Source: Alviniconcha marisindica (Eukaryota; Mollusca; Gastropoda; Provannidae). From it: a DNA stretch of 64,000 nt. How positions within the stretch are numbered: the first letter of the stretch is position 1; every line of letters begins with the position of its first letter. The position numbers and the translations under genes were made by a program. The stretch lies in assembly GCA_018857735.1 (NCBI GenBank), contig JABMCL010003468.1:163501-227500 (forward strand), read 5' to 3'. The notes beneath the pieces are model-generated. The model was not told where the DNA came from. It searched no databases and saw nothing but the letters and a program-made list of their open reading frames with translations. This document shows, piece by piece, positions 46,725-57,775 of the stretch.

Positions 46725-47054
46725 GTAAGTAAGTAAGTAAACATGGTGCTTAACGTCCACAGAAACCGTACGGCTTATTGGGGACGGGGAGAAGGGGGTG
46801 AAGGGGGTATGGAGGTGGGGTGAGACGGAGATTATATACCTATTGCTACACTGTCACCACCAGGATGACTTCTGCATTAAGATGGGCAGCGATGAGAGCC
46901 ATTTAATGTTTCAGTAGGAAGTGATGGACAAAGTCACAAGACAGTGTCCACAAACCATAACCTTTTTGAAGAGAAAGGAGAGCCGAAGCGGTATCGAACC
47001 GAGGTCCTTCCGCTTACCAGCCTAACGTCCTACCACTAGGCCAAACCGGCTCAC
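46725..47054 (-). repeat. SINE family B, full-length, inserted in minisatellite
   Basis: On the minus strand: tRNA-like head (GTGAGCCGGTTTGGCCTAGT as A box region, GGTTCGATACCGCTTCGGC as B box). The body carries GATGGACAAAGTCAC complement and CTGTAGCAATAGGTATATAA. The module is CCCCAATAAGCCGTACGG + TGTGGACGTTAAGCACCATG, with a (TTAC)n tail. Both flanks are the same minisatellite, so the insertion is younger than the array. Confidence 0.92.
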
Positions 47055-47160
47055 CATCCGCCTTGTCTACAGTCTTGGAGAGAGTTAGCCCTGTCAACAG
47101 TCTTTGAGATGTCCCCCCTTAACCCCTCCTTCAGCGAATCCGCCCTGTCAACACACTCCC
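47055..47160. repeat. Minisatellite continuation after SINE
   Basis: Resumes with CATCCGCCTTGTCTACAGTC and TTGAGATGTCCCCCC, the same units as before 46725. 47161-47800 beyond it has G-rich stretches and no supported gene. Confidence 0.85.
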
Positions 47161-47799
47161 TTACAGGTCAAGCGTGTCGTGAGCGAGCAGGGCCTTTTGT
47201 CTGGCCAGCGTTCGTGTCGTGCGGATGGCCAGTCTGCATGTTTAGTGGAGTGGCACGCACACCGTGCTAAACCTGCGAGGTTAACGTAGAGAGAGGGGGG
47301 AATAATCCCCTGCAGTCAGCTTGCTGGCCTGCTACACAATTCTGTCGGTGGCCGGGGGGGTTGGGGTGGGGGTGTGGGTGGCGGGGGTGGCCCCGTGGTG
47401 CAGTGGTTAGCTCCCCAGACATGCACGCGCATAGCTGTCAACCCCTTTTGGGAGTAAACCCTAGTCCCGAGTTTGTGAACCTGTATTTCCCTAATGTAGG
47501 CCGGGGTCTTTTGTTTTTCGCTGGTAGGAGCGGCATTTTGAATTCCAACCGGCGCGTGTGGCAGTGGAAGGAAGAAGCCATGTTGTGCTAAGTACGCATG
47601 CGTGACTTCAAATCTCACTTCTGAGAAGATTTCTTAGCCTATTGCACTAGGCCAATCAGCGTGCATTTGGAAATGGCGTGTGTCGGCTGCTCGTTTGAGT
47701 TTTTCAATCTTTTTGCTCAGTTTAAAACAACAACAAAATCTCATGAAAATTGTGTTTTCCTGTATCCATTTTCCAATATGGCCATATCCTCCCAAAATA

Positions 47800-47875
47800 A
47801 TGTAAACATGGTGCTTAACGTCCATAGAAACCATAAGGTTTATTAGGGACGGGGAGAAGGGGGGAATGGGGTGTG
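47800..47875 (-). repeat. SINE family B 3' fragment
   Basis: AATGTAAACATGGTGCTTAA, CGTCCATAGAAACCATAAGG and TTTATTAGGGACGGGG, followed by G runs and two copies of CCAGCAGAGA(C/T)CAGCACATG. Confidence 0.82.
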
Positions 47876-47969
47876 GAGGTGGTGGTGGGGGGGGGGGGGA
47901 CCAGCAGAGACCAGCACATGTGCTGGGGGGGGGGGGGGAGGGACCAGCAGAGATCAGCACATGTGCTGG

Positions 47970-48500
47970 GACAGCATGGGTGACATCCGTAGGACAGCGT
48001 AGGTGGGACATCCGTAGGGCAGTATGGGTGGGACATTCGTAAAACAGTATGGGTGACATCCATAGGACAGTATGGGTGACATCCGTAGCCAGTATAGGTG
48101 GGATATCCGTAGAACAATATGGGTGATAATCGTGGGATAGTATGGGTGACATCCGTAGGACAGTATGGGTGATATACGTAGGACAATATGGGTGACATCC
48201 GTAGGTGGGACATCCGTAGGACAGTATGGTTGACACCCGTAGGACAGTATGGGTGATATACGTAGGACAGTATGGGTGACATCCGTAGGACAGTATGGGT
48301 GACATCCGTAGGACAGTATGGGTGATATACGTAGGACAGTATGGGTGACATCCGTAGGACAGTATGGGTGATATCCGTAGGACAGTACGGGTGGGACATC
48401 CGTAACGCTAGAGACCCGCACACGTGATGGGACAGTACGTGGGACATCCGTAGGGTAAGTGAGACATCCGTACTGGACAGTGTGTATTACATCGTAACGC
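47970..48500. repeat. 23-bp minisatellite
   Basis: About 20 units of GGGTGACATCCGTAGGACAG + TAT, with GATATACGTAGGACAGT variants. 48500-49190 after it includes a short CA run (48635-48658) and GC-rich unique sequence with no recognisable exon. Confidence 0.94.
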
Positions 48501-49194
48501 TAGAGCCACGCACACATTACGATGCTGCACATGACTGGTTTCCGACCAAGCCTCCAGGGAAGGACTCCACTGACAGCGGCGGGGACGTGAAATCTAAACT
48601 AAAGACAGTGTGGCGGCGGTCCCAGGTTGTGTAGCACACACACACACACACACACACAGAGCTAACGGCCGGCACTGCCACCGATTGAGACAGACGCTCA
48701 CTCTTGCGCTACCCGTCTCCACGGTCACGGCGACAACATAACAGAAACGGGTACCTAACCCCAAAGTACACCACGAGGGAGAGACACCTGCTTGCTCTTT
48801 GCTACTGACGGACGGACCTAGCTGCCTTATCTTCATCACCTTCATCAGGTCAGTGCGTCGTCCTCGGTCTTCTTTTCGAGTGAAAATTCGCGCCCTTTGC
48901 TTGACACGGTTTAGGCGATAAAGCGATACATCAGGCACTTTAGCGGTGGGGTCCCACAGCCGCGTGCACCGGCCGGGCCGTTCGGGGTTACACTGCTCAA
49001 TGCGGCACGGCCCGTTGAGTGGTCAAATCGAAGCATTGCATGGCTTCGGTCTCCGCATTGCCATCAGTCACGGATTTGACGGGGCTCATTCATTGCGCGT
49101 TTTGTTGCAATGACGCTGAACACATGGCCGCTATCGTCTGTAGGGGAGTTCCTTGTGGGGCTGAGAATGGCCCGCGACGTCAGTACGCCGCCGA

Positions 49195-50062
49195 CTTAGT
49201 CGGACTCGGAGAATGGCTTACAATGTGAGTACGCCGCTAATTCGGAGAATGACTCGCAAGGCGAGTACGCTGCTAACTCGAAGCGTGAGCACCGTTAACT
49301 CAAAGAGTGGCTCGCCACGTGAGTACGCCGCTGTCTCGGAGAAAGTCTCGCCGCGAGAGTACGCCGCTATCTCGGAGAAAGTCTCGCAGCGTGAGTACGC
49401 CGCTATCTCGGAGAAAGTCTCGCAGCGTGAGTACGCCGCTATCTCGGAGAAAGTCTCGCCCGAGAGTACGCCGCTGTCTCGGAGGAAGTCTCGCCGCGAG
49501 AGTACGCCGCTGTCTCGGAGAAAGTCTCGCTCGAGAGTACGCCGCTATCTCGGAGAAAGTCTCGCAGCGTGAGTACGCCGCTGTCTCGGAGAAAGTCTTG
49601 CAGCGTGAGTACGCCGCTGTCTCGGAGAAAGTCTCGCCTCGAGAGTACGCCGCTATCTCGGAGAAAGTCTCGCGCTGAATACGCCGCTATTTCGGAGAAT
49701 GGCTTCCAACGTGAGTACGCCGCTGTCTCGGAGAAGTCTCGCCGCGAGAGTACGCCGCTGTCTCGGAGAAAGTCTCGCCTCGAGAGTACGCCGCTATCTC
49801 GGAGAAAGTCTTGCAGCGTGAGTACGCCGCTGTCTCGGAGAAAGTCTCGCCTCGAGAGTACGCCGCTATCTCGGAGAAAGTCTCGCCTCGAGAGTACGCC
49901 GCTATCTCGGAGAAAGTCTCGCAGCGTGAATATGCCGCTATTTCGGAGAATGGCTTCCAACGTGAGTACGCCGGTCACTCTGAGAATTGTTCGAAACGTG
50001 AGTACGCCGGTAACTCAAAAAATGGCTCGCAACGTGAGTACGCCGGTAATTTTACTCAGTAA
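49195..50062. repeat. 36-bp minisatellite with GTGAGTACG
   Basis: About 24 units of GAGTACGCCGCTATCTCGGA and GAAAGTCTCGCAGCGT. The 36-bp period keeps frames open on both strands; the Ser/Arg/Glu-rich frames are products of this. Many units contain CGTGAGTACG, a splice-donor-like string. Confidence 0.95.
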
Positions 50063-50144
50063 GTGATGCAAAGACTAAGCAGTTCGGATTCGGATTCAGA
50101 TTCTTTTATTCACTACAAGGAAAATGTCTTGAAGTGCGGTAGAC

Positions 50145-50545
50145 ATATATATATATATATATATAAACTACAGTTAATTATGTTTACGCGTAGCTTTCGC
50201 GACGGACTCCCGTCCAGCTTCTTACGTGCTATGGACACTGAAATCTGGAATGTCTTAATGAGTGGATTCACAATGATTCTTAGTGAAGATATCACTACAG
50301 TTCATTATGGTCATGCGTAGCTTTCGCGACAGACTTCCGTCCCAGCTTCTTACGTGTCACGGACACTGAAATCTGGAATGTCTTAATGAGTGGATTCACA
50401 ATGATTCCTAGTGAAGATATCACTACAGTTCATTATGGTCATGCGTAGCTTTCGCGACAGACTTCCGTCCCAGCTTCTTACGTGTCACGGACACTGAAAT
50501 CTTGAATGTCTTAATGAGTGGATTCACAATGATTCCTAGTGAATA
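50145..50545. repeat. ~125-bp tandem repeat, three copies
   Basis: Units with CATGCGTAGCTTTCGCGACA, GACACTGAAATCTGGAATGT and GGATTCACAATGATTCCTAG. Preceded by a TA run at 50146-50164. Confidence 0.93.
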
Positions 50546-50637
50546 TCCCCGGGGCGCAGCTCTCTGCTTGATGTCCACTCTGCCGTTGCTGAAAAGAACA
50601 GAAAGGCAACACCGTCATCGCAATTCTGCCAATATGG

Positions 50638-50900
50638 TAAACATGGTGCTTAACGTCCACAGAAACCGTGCGGCTTATTAGGGACGGGGAGAGGGGGGGG
50701 GGGGGGGTATGGAGGTGGGGGAAGAGGGAGATTATATACCTATCGCTACACTGTCACCACCAGAATGACTTCTGCATTAAGATGGGCAGCGATGAGAGCC
50801 ATTTTAATGTTTCAGTAGGAAGTGATGGACAAAGTCACAAGACAGTGTCCACAAACCACAACCTTTTTTGAAGAGAAAGGAGAGCCGAAGCGGTATCGAA
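50638..50900 (-). repeat. SINE family B, head-truncated
   Basis: Tail to body as in 46725-47054, but it breaks inside the tRNA-like head at GCCGAAGCGGTATCGAA, after which sequence is unrelated. A G run lies at 50693-50707. Confidence 0.9.
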
Positions 50901-51099
50901 TTGGCCTTTCACCTTTTTATTGACTCCAGTTTCATTCAGAACTTGCGTGGTGTGATTTACCGGGTCAGCAGAACCCAGACACGCCGATGAAACGAGGGCA
51001 AAAGCAGTGAAGTGTGGCAATTGAACAGGCAAGAACAGGCTTGATTTCATGTTTCTTAAGTTTCTTCGGTTTTCTTCTCCCCGGCTTGTGTGTGGTTTG

Positions 51100-51291
51100 G
51101 GCGGAGGGTGGGGGGGGGGGGGGGGGGGGCGGAGGAGTGAAAAATTAACCGTCTACGATAAGAAGGCCATCTCTAAATTGTTGCTGTTATTGTGGTTCAC
51201 ACTCCTTTTGTTGTTGTTGTTTTTGGGGGGAGGGGAGGCTCTTGTTTAGCTCTGTGTTGTTTTTACCCCTCTCTCTCTCTCTCTCTCTCTC

Positions 51292-51330
<39 letters not shown>
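51100..51330. repeat. G run, CT and CA microsatellites
   Basis: G run at 51109-51129, CT array 51272-51300, CA array 51301-51327. No gene in 50901-51530. Confidence 0.9.
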
Positions 51331-51529
51331 CTTGGCAGTACTTTAATTTCTCGCGCATGGCAGTACAGATAAAACGTCGGGGAGTCTGACATACCTGTGG
51401 GGATTTTTTTGCCGGCCGAATCACTAAACACACGATTAAACACGTGTAAGCTGTTCATTCGCAGTGCCTAAGTGTCTATAGGCCTACCGTGTCGGCGTTA
51501 AGCTGGGCATCTGCCAGCATGATACCGCC

Positions 51530-52165
51530 GCGCTGGAATACATTGATAGATATTATTCTATGCTGGAATACATTGACAGATATTATTCTATGCTGGAATA
51601 CGTTGGTAGATATTGTTCTATGCTGGAATACATTGATATTATTCTATGCTGGAATACATTGATAAATATTATTTTACGGTGGAATACATTGATAGCCGTG
51701 CTGGAATTCTATGCTGGAATACATTGATAGACGTGCTGGAATACATTGCTAGATATTATTCTATGCTGGAATACACTGCTAGATGTGCTGGAATACATTA
51801 AATAAACATTATGCTGTGCTGGAAAAGTCACAACATCGATAGATGAATAAGTGAACAACTGCTGGTGAGGTTGACAAAATGGAACAGATCTAGGGAAATG
51901 TACTCACCTATATGACGAAACAGAAGGAAACAAGGAAACACAAGCACTTTCGACACAAAAATTTGTCTTCGTCAGGGTCAAGGTTAGGCTTGTGTTTCCT
52001 TGTTTCCTTGTGTTTCGTCGTATAGGTGAGTACATTTCCCTAGATCTGTTCTACATTGATAGGTATTATGCTGTGCTGAAATACACTGCCGGATATATAT
52101 ATATATAATATTATGCTGTGCTGGAATACATTAATAGGTATTTTGCTGTGCTGGAATCCGTCAGT
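51530..52165. repeat. 30-37 bp minisatellite interrupted by a foldback
   Basis: Units of ATGCTGGAATACATTGATAG and ATATTATTCT from 51530 to 51830, resuming at 52053-52165 after the inverted repeat 51882-52051. Confidence 0.9.
51882..52051. mobile_element. Foldback element with 64-bp arms
   Basis: Left arm 51882-51945 starts GAACAGATCTAGGGAAATGT. Right arm 51988-52051 is its reverse complement with one or two mismatches, and the loop is 42 bp. It lies inside a minisatellite, so insertion is likely. No coding capacity; class unknown. Confidence 0.82.
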
Positions 52166-52404
52166 AGATATGCTGTGCGCGCTTGGAGTGCTACAGTTGG
52201 CAGAGGAAAGGGACAAAGGCGTTTTTAGCGTGACAAAGGACGCGTTGAGTTGAACTGCACCGACCTTTCGGTTTGAAGTGTGCAAATCGAAAAGGTTTGC
52301 TAAGCCGGCTGTGTGAGTTCGGTGGTCGTCTGCAGTGTGATCAGTATACTATTCTATAGCCTATTCCGTGAATACCCGATCGCATTTGGGGTCATGTGGC
52401 CCCC

Positions 52405-52484
52405 CCCCCCCCCCTCTCTCTCTCTCTCTCAAGGACTGGCTGTTATGTCCAAATGGACCTAACGCTACTATCCTTCTTTTTTCC

Positions 52485-52560
<76 letters not shown>

Positions 52561-52635
52561 CTCTCAACGACTGGCTGTTAGGTCCAAATGGACCTAACGC
52601 TACTATCCTTAAGTATTAAAGTTTTCGAGTTCGAT

Positions 52636-52673
<38 letters not shown>

Positions 52674-52677
52674 TGTG

Positions 52678-52730
<53 letters not shown>

Positions 52731-52781
52731 ATTCACTGATATGTCCAAATGACCTCAACTTTGCTCTTCCTTCTTTTTCCG

Positions 52782-52834
<53 letters not shown>

Positions 52835-52949
52835 CTCTCTCAACGACTGGCTGTTAGGTCCAAATGGACCTAACGCTACTATCCTTAAGTATTAAAGTTT
52901 TCGAGTTCGGTGTGTGTGTTGTGTGTGGTGTGTGTGTGTGTGTGTGTGT

Positions 52950-53022
<73 letters not shown>
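52405..53022 (+). repeat. Microsatellite cluster with four hairpin elements
   Basis: CT arrays alternate with the element GACTGGCTGTTAGGTCC + AAATGGACCTAACGCTAC + TATCCTTAAGTATTAAAG + TTTTCGAGTTCG. Copies are at 52431-52480 (partial), 52565-52637, 52733-52780 (worn) and 52843-52909. GT arrays follow the element at 52637 and 52910. The stem GTTAGGTCCA/TGGACCTAAC is a perfect 10-bp hairpin. Confidence 0.9.
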
Positions 53023-53024
<2 letters not shown>

Positions 53025-53254
53025 CGCGAACACGTGCTGAGATACATCGTTATTTTGCGTCTTGTAATCTAATCCTCGGTCATCGTTTACCAGACCACAC
53101 GACAAATTGGGGGGGGGGGGGGGGGGGGGCTAAGATGCTCATAATCAACTTATGATTGGCAGTTAATCTGTGCAGTGTTGCAGGGAAATCTTCCGTAGTT
53201 AATTCCCCTGACTTCCGACCACCAACTCCTTGCAACGGTCTACGACGTCGTTTC

Positions 53255-53373
53255 GTGGAGTAGTAATAATAATAAAAAATAATTTTAACAATAATAATAA
53301 TAATAATAATAAAAGTATTTATAAAGCGCAAAAGCTTGTCCGTTAAGAATGTTCTAAGCGCATGCACTCACGC

Positions 53374-53421
<48 letters not shown>

Positions 53422-53460
53422 GCGCGCGCGCACCCCACACACACGCACACACACACACGC
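53255..53460. repeat. AAT repeat and (CA)n(CG)n microsatellite
   Basis: AAT trinucleotides at 53262-53312, then CA array with a pure CG core at about 53407-53431 and more CA. A G run lies at 53110-53130. Strong Z-DNA-forming sequence. Confidence 0.93.
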
Positions 53461-53769
53461 AGAGGCATCCGTACACACACCAGCATACTGACTATACAAA
53501 GCATAATTTACACACAAGTGCGTCAGTCCGAACACTGACTGACCGACCATTGCACATATGGACGTACATATAGACGTAAATGTAAATCCATGAGTACACA
53601 CGGCGAAGGCCGACGATTGACTTTCGGGCATAGACTCTACTGTGCCGGCGTATGCTCACTCACCCGTTACAATGGCCACAGAAATGTGCTAGTGTCAACA
53701 CGACAAGAACCCGTCGCTTGATCTTTACTCGGGTGGAACGCGTTCCTACGGCTTCACCTCGTCCACAGG

Positions 53770-54290
53770 TCGCCCCCATTTGCCTTAGTGCTCATGTAGG
53801 ATTAGAGGCCGAATCGTAATGGCTCACGTGTAAAAAGCATGGAAATTTACTCATTTGCCTTAGTGCTTACCTAGGATTGGATTAGAGGCCGAATCGTAAT
53901 GACTCACAAAAAAAAAAAAATTAAGGGGCATTTACCCATTTGCCTTAGTGTTCACGTAAGATTAGAGGCCAAATCGTAATGGGTCACACGTAAAAAAGCA
54001 GAGAATTGACTCATTTGCCTTAGTATTCACCTAGGATTAGAGGCCGAATCAAGACAATTTCCTGTGTACATTTTAATGTCACTGGTGAACAGATATTCTG
54101 GTATCCTTGTATCCTAATAGCTCACACGTAAAAATCAGGGACATCTGCCCATTTGCCTTAGTGCTCACCTAGGATTAGGTTGGAGACCAAATCGTAATGG
54201 CTCACACGTAAAAATCAGGGAAATCTACCCATTTGCCTTAGTGCTCACCTAGGATTAGAGGTCGAATCGCATGCGCTCACATGTCAAAAG
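53770..54290. repeat. ~73-bp minisatellite
   Basis: Six units with CCATTTGCCTTAGTGCTCAC, CTAGGATTAGAGGCCGAATC and GTAATGGCTCAC. Confidence 0.92.
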
Positions 54291-54384
54291 CAGCCAAAAT
54301 CTACCCTGACCTTATTCGAGTTGCGCAGCTGTTGCACAGGGTTGACTGCTTATAATTTTAATATTACACACCGAGACACGCGCT

Positions 54385-54951
54385 GTGTTTTGATGAAATC
54401 CTCTCACGTGCTAAAGCGAATAAGAAAAAGAAGAAAAGAAAGAAAGAAAGAAAAAAAAAGGCTTCAAGCCCGTTCTTAATTGGGCGAATGTTTGTTCGCG
54501 AACCTAGTTGGAAGTATTCGGCGAAGCTAGCTGGTTCTTAAATGGGCCAACTTTTCTTCGCGAACCTAGTTGGGAGTATTCGTCGAAGCTATATTTCAGG
54601 GTCCAAAAAGCTTCGCTCAACATGTTCTGGGAACATTCGCCCTATTCGACGATCATTGCCTCTGATTGGCTGAGAGCAGAGTTCTCCTGTGGATGAAGAA
54701 AAAATAAAAATAAAAATGGATGACGGTGTCGCTAGGTTCTTCACTCGCTTCGGAGGGAATTTGTTCATTTGTTGCCGCAAGTTCGGGCCGAAGCTTGCAT
54801 CTCATTACGAGCCAGTTGAGAACGTAGTAAAGTTTGGACTGTCCGAACCATGTTCGGCGAACTAAAAATTCAATTAAGAAACGAATCATAGTTCGTCGAA
54901 CTGTCCGAAGTATGTTCGGCGAACAAACATTCGCCCAGTTAAGAATGGGCT
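54385..54951 (-). mobile_element. Nested MITE copy 3 with half of its host MITE
   Basis: The nested element is at 54467-54951 (485 bp): starts AGCCCGTTCTTAATTGGGCG, ends CCCAGTTAAGAATGGGCT + TTA; the left flank is TCA. To its left, GTTTTGATGAAATCCTCTCA and AAGCGAATAAGAAAAAG match the interior of the outer TTAA-type MITE, in the same relative position and orientation as in 30331-31243. The other half of the host is not visible. Confidence 0.8.
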
Positions 54952-55059
54952 TTAGGTATCCGCCAGTACATCAGAGGATCTAGTAGGGAAAGTTGAGCGT
55001 AAGCTGCGATACAGTGGCGTCGTGCCCAGGAGCAGCGTGGCCCTTGGGTGCTCACGTTG

Positions 55060-55345
55060 GTTGAAGTGTTGTTTTACGTCCACAGAAACCGTAGGTTTAT
55101 TAGGGACGGGAGCCCAGGACGTCCATCAGAGTTCAGGAGCTGTGTGAAAGTCGAGGTGGTCGTCCTGGGCTTTCCGTCCTAACGAGCCTTATGGTTTTCA
55201 TGGACGTAAAGCAATATTACACCATGCTCACGCATTGGTCTCAGCTTGTCCCTAATAAGTCAACCGACATCCGAGGACATTAAGCAACACAACAGCTGCA
55301 GCAGGACGTCCACCTCGACTTCCACACAGCTCCTGAACTCTGGGA
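55060..55345. repeat. Family C and palindromic modules in both orientations
   Basis: Reversed fragment at 55070-55125 (ACGTCCACAGAAACCGTAGG). Plus unit at 55130-55220. Palindromic module TTGTCCCTAATAAGTCAACC + GACATCCGAGGACATTAAGC at 55247-55290. Reversed family C fragment at 55300-55340. Confidence 0.75.
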
Positions 55346-55394
55346 GCTCACGTCCCCTTACTTGGGCCAATGAAAGAAAACCGGGAGGTCCATG

Positions 55395-55795
55395 TGGAAC
55401 CAAGTCGAGCGGAACCTCACCTCGCCTCGCGGTCGTTGACAAGTCAAGTGGAACCTCTCTTCGCCTCACCGTTGTTAGCAAGTCAAGTGGAACCTCTCTT
55501 CGCCTGGCCGTCGTTAGCAAGTCAAGTGGAACCTCTCTTCGCCTCGTGGTCGTTGGCAAATCAAGCGGAACCCGTCTTAGCCTCGCTGTCGTTAGCAAGT
55601 CAAGTGGAACCTTTCTTCGCCCGGCCGTCGTTAGCAAGTCAAGCGGAACCCCTCTTCGCCTGGCCGTCGTTGGCAAGTCAAATCGGAACCTCCCTTAGCC
55701 TCGCTGTCGTTAGCAAGTCAAGTGGAACCTCTCTTCGCCTCGTTGTCGTTAGCAAATCAAGTGGAACCTCTCTTAGCGTCGCCGTTACTCGGAGA
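55395..55795. repeat. 39-bp minisatellite
   Basis: Ten units of GCAAGTCAAGTGGAACCTCT + CTTCGCCTCGCCGTCGTTA. The 39-bp period opens frames on both strands (Ser/Gly/Thr and Asp/Leu strings). No gene context. Confidence 0.94.
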
Positions 55796-55899
55796 AACTG
55801 ACGAGACAAGGAAACGTTGTCGATATTCAGAAAAAGTGAAACCCCTTCTAACATTCGGCTACCTTAATTAACTCCCAACTGCGCTGCCAATTTCTCACA

Positions 55900-56285
55900 A
55901 TATTACAATGCTCAGTAATTCTACGGACTGTGCCAGACATACGCCGATATCTGCTCATTACATTGCTCAGTAATTACTATGGACTGTGCCAGACAGACGC
56001 CGATATCTGCTCATTACATTGCTCAGTAATTCTACGGACTGTGCCAGACATACGCCGATATCTGCTCATTACATTGCTCAGTAATTCTAGACGGGCCGAC
56101 TAGCCGATATCTGCTCATTACAAAAACTCAGCAATTATACGGACTGTGCCAGACATACGCCGATATCTGCTCATTACATTGCTCAGTAATTCTATGGACT
56201 GTGCCAGACAGACGCCGATATCTGCTCATTACAATACTCAGTAATTATATGGACTGTGCCAGACAGACGCCGATATCTGCTTGGC
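55900..56285. repeat. 55-bp minisatellite
   Basis: Seven units of GGACTGTGCCAGACATACGC, CGATATCTGCTCATTACATT and GCTCAGTAATTCTAC. 56286-56630 has no feature beyond a palindromic module at 56530-56570 (TATGTCGACCCGACATCGGA). Confidence 0.94.
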
Positions 56286-56629
56286 ATATTTCCTAAAAGT
56301 ATGAGCGCCAAAGCGGATGAGTCGCTCGGTGTGAAAGTGATTTATTAGTACTTGACTGTAAAAACTGACGATGAATAGAAAAATGAATCCACATAAAAAT
56401 GTCTTCAGCATTGAAGGGAAATGTCGTACTGTACTTCCTGCGTTATTGACCCCGGAGTTACATTAAACTGACACCGGAACGACGAGCACTGGTTGCCAGA
56501 CAAACATTGAATGATAATGATAGTAGCGTATTGTCCCTAATATGTCGACCCGACATCGGAGGACATTAAGTTCTACTGTGAGTGATAATAGCGTGTTCTT
56601 TTTTTGTTTCTTTTCTTTTTTTCGCTGTT

Positions 56630-56860
56630 AAACAGATACGACAAGAACCTGTCGCCGGACAAACATTAAACTGACATTGGAACGATAAGGACTGGTTGCT
56701 GGACAAACATTAAACAGACACTGGAACGGTAAGAATTGGTTTCCGGACAAACAGGAACGATAAGAACTGGTTGCCGGACAGACAGGAACGATAAGAATTA
56801 GTTGCCGAACAAACAGGAACGATAAGAACTGGTTGCCGGACAAACACCGCCGGAACGCCG
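56630..56860. repeat. ~31-bp minisatellite
   Basis: Six or seven units of GGAACGATAAGAACTGGTTG + CCGGACAAACA. Confidence 0.92.
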
Positions 56861-57084
56861 AGACGGACATGAAGTTCTTATCTTGGAGCCGCTCATCAAT
56901 ACTGGAGTCTATCGTCCATTTGATCGGTCAGGGGTTGATACAGACGGCCATTACAGTCTTAACGGCCTCTCCTGGGGGCTTTGGTCGCCGCCAGTAACTA
57001 ATGTCATTGGAATACACGCCAGTGCTCTTCAAGTGAAGTGTGGACTGTGTAAGTGCCGTGACTCGACTGGACTATTACAGGGGT

Positions 57085-57775
57085 TCCAGGCGAGATCAAG
57101 AGGAGGGAGGTGGAGCTGGACCCTCAAGTCAGCCCAGAAGAGATCATGAGCAGGGAGGTGGAGCTGGACCCTCAAGTTAGCCCAGAAGAGATCATGAGCA
57201 GGAGTGGGCTGGATCCTCAAGTCACCCAGAAGAGATCATGAGCAGGGAGGTGGAGCTGGTCCCTCAAGTTAGCCCAGAAGAGATCAGGGAGCAGGGAGGT
57301 GGAGCTGGACCCTCAAGTCAGCCCAGAAGAGATCATGAGCAGGGAGGTGGAGCTGGACCCTCAAGTTAGCCCAGAAGAGATCATGAGCAGGGAGGTGGAG
57401 CTGGTCCTCAGTTATCCCAGAAGGTCTGAGCAGGGGTGAGCTGTCCCCAGAGAGAAGAGATCATGAGCAGGGAGGGTGGAGCTGGGCTGCGAAAGTTGGA
57501 CTTCTTTCGCTTCAGGTTGTTGCTCAACAGCAGTGCACGACATTGTCTTTGTGACTCTGCCCAACACGGCATTTGAAACAGCTATTGCGCAGTGCACTAG
57601 TCACTGCGCAATGGCGAGGGGACACCCTTAACACTTCCATTGTTCTGGCGGCGGTCCACGGTCTCTCCGGTCTTTTTCGGGCGTTATCCACGGTCGAGCC
57701 TTCACTCTCTGGCCCCCTTCCCCCCATGTCCCCGTCCCTAATAAGCAACCTCGCTTCTGTGGACGTTAACATAGT
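57085..57775 (+). repeat. Family D repeat with expanded internal 58-bp array
   Basis: About seven units of AGAAGAGATCATGAGCAGGG, AGGTGGAGCTGGACCCTCAA and GTCAGCCC (57090-57490). The common family D sequence follows: GACATTGTCTTTGTGACTCT, AATGGCGAGGGGACACCC, CATTGTTCTGGCGGCGGTCC. It ends in module CCCTAATAAGCAACCTCGC + TTCTGTGGACGTTAAC. Confidence 0.82.

Noticed and set aside
48594..48938. 114-residue minus-strand ORF rich in Arg/Lys
   Set aside because: It spans a CA repeat and has no recognisable motif. Not supported as a gene.
49213..50066. Ser/Arg/Glu repeat proteins on both strands
   Set aside because: A 36-bp array with period divisible by 3 gives open frames by construction.
57010..57080. 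Peptide VKCGLCKCRDST resembling the CZIB second CXXC region
   Set aside because: Only the CxxC neighbourhood matches. The GGRG loop before it is absent and no splice sites or other CZIB parts are nearby. Probably coincidence; a retrocopy fragment cannot be fully excluded.
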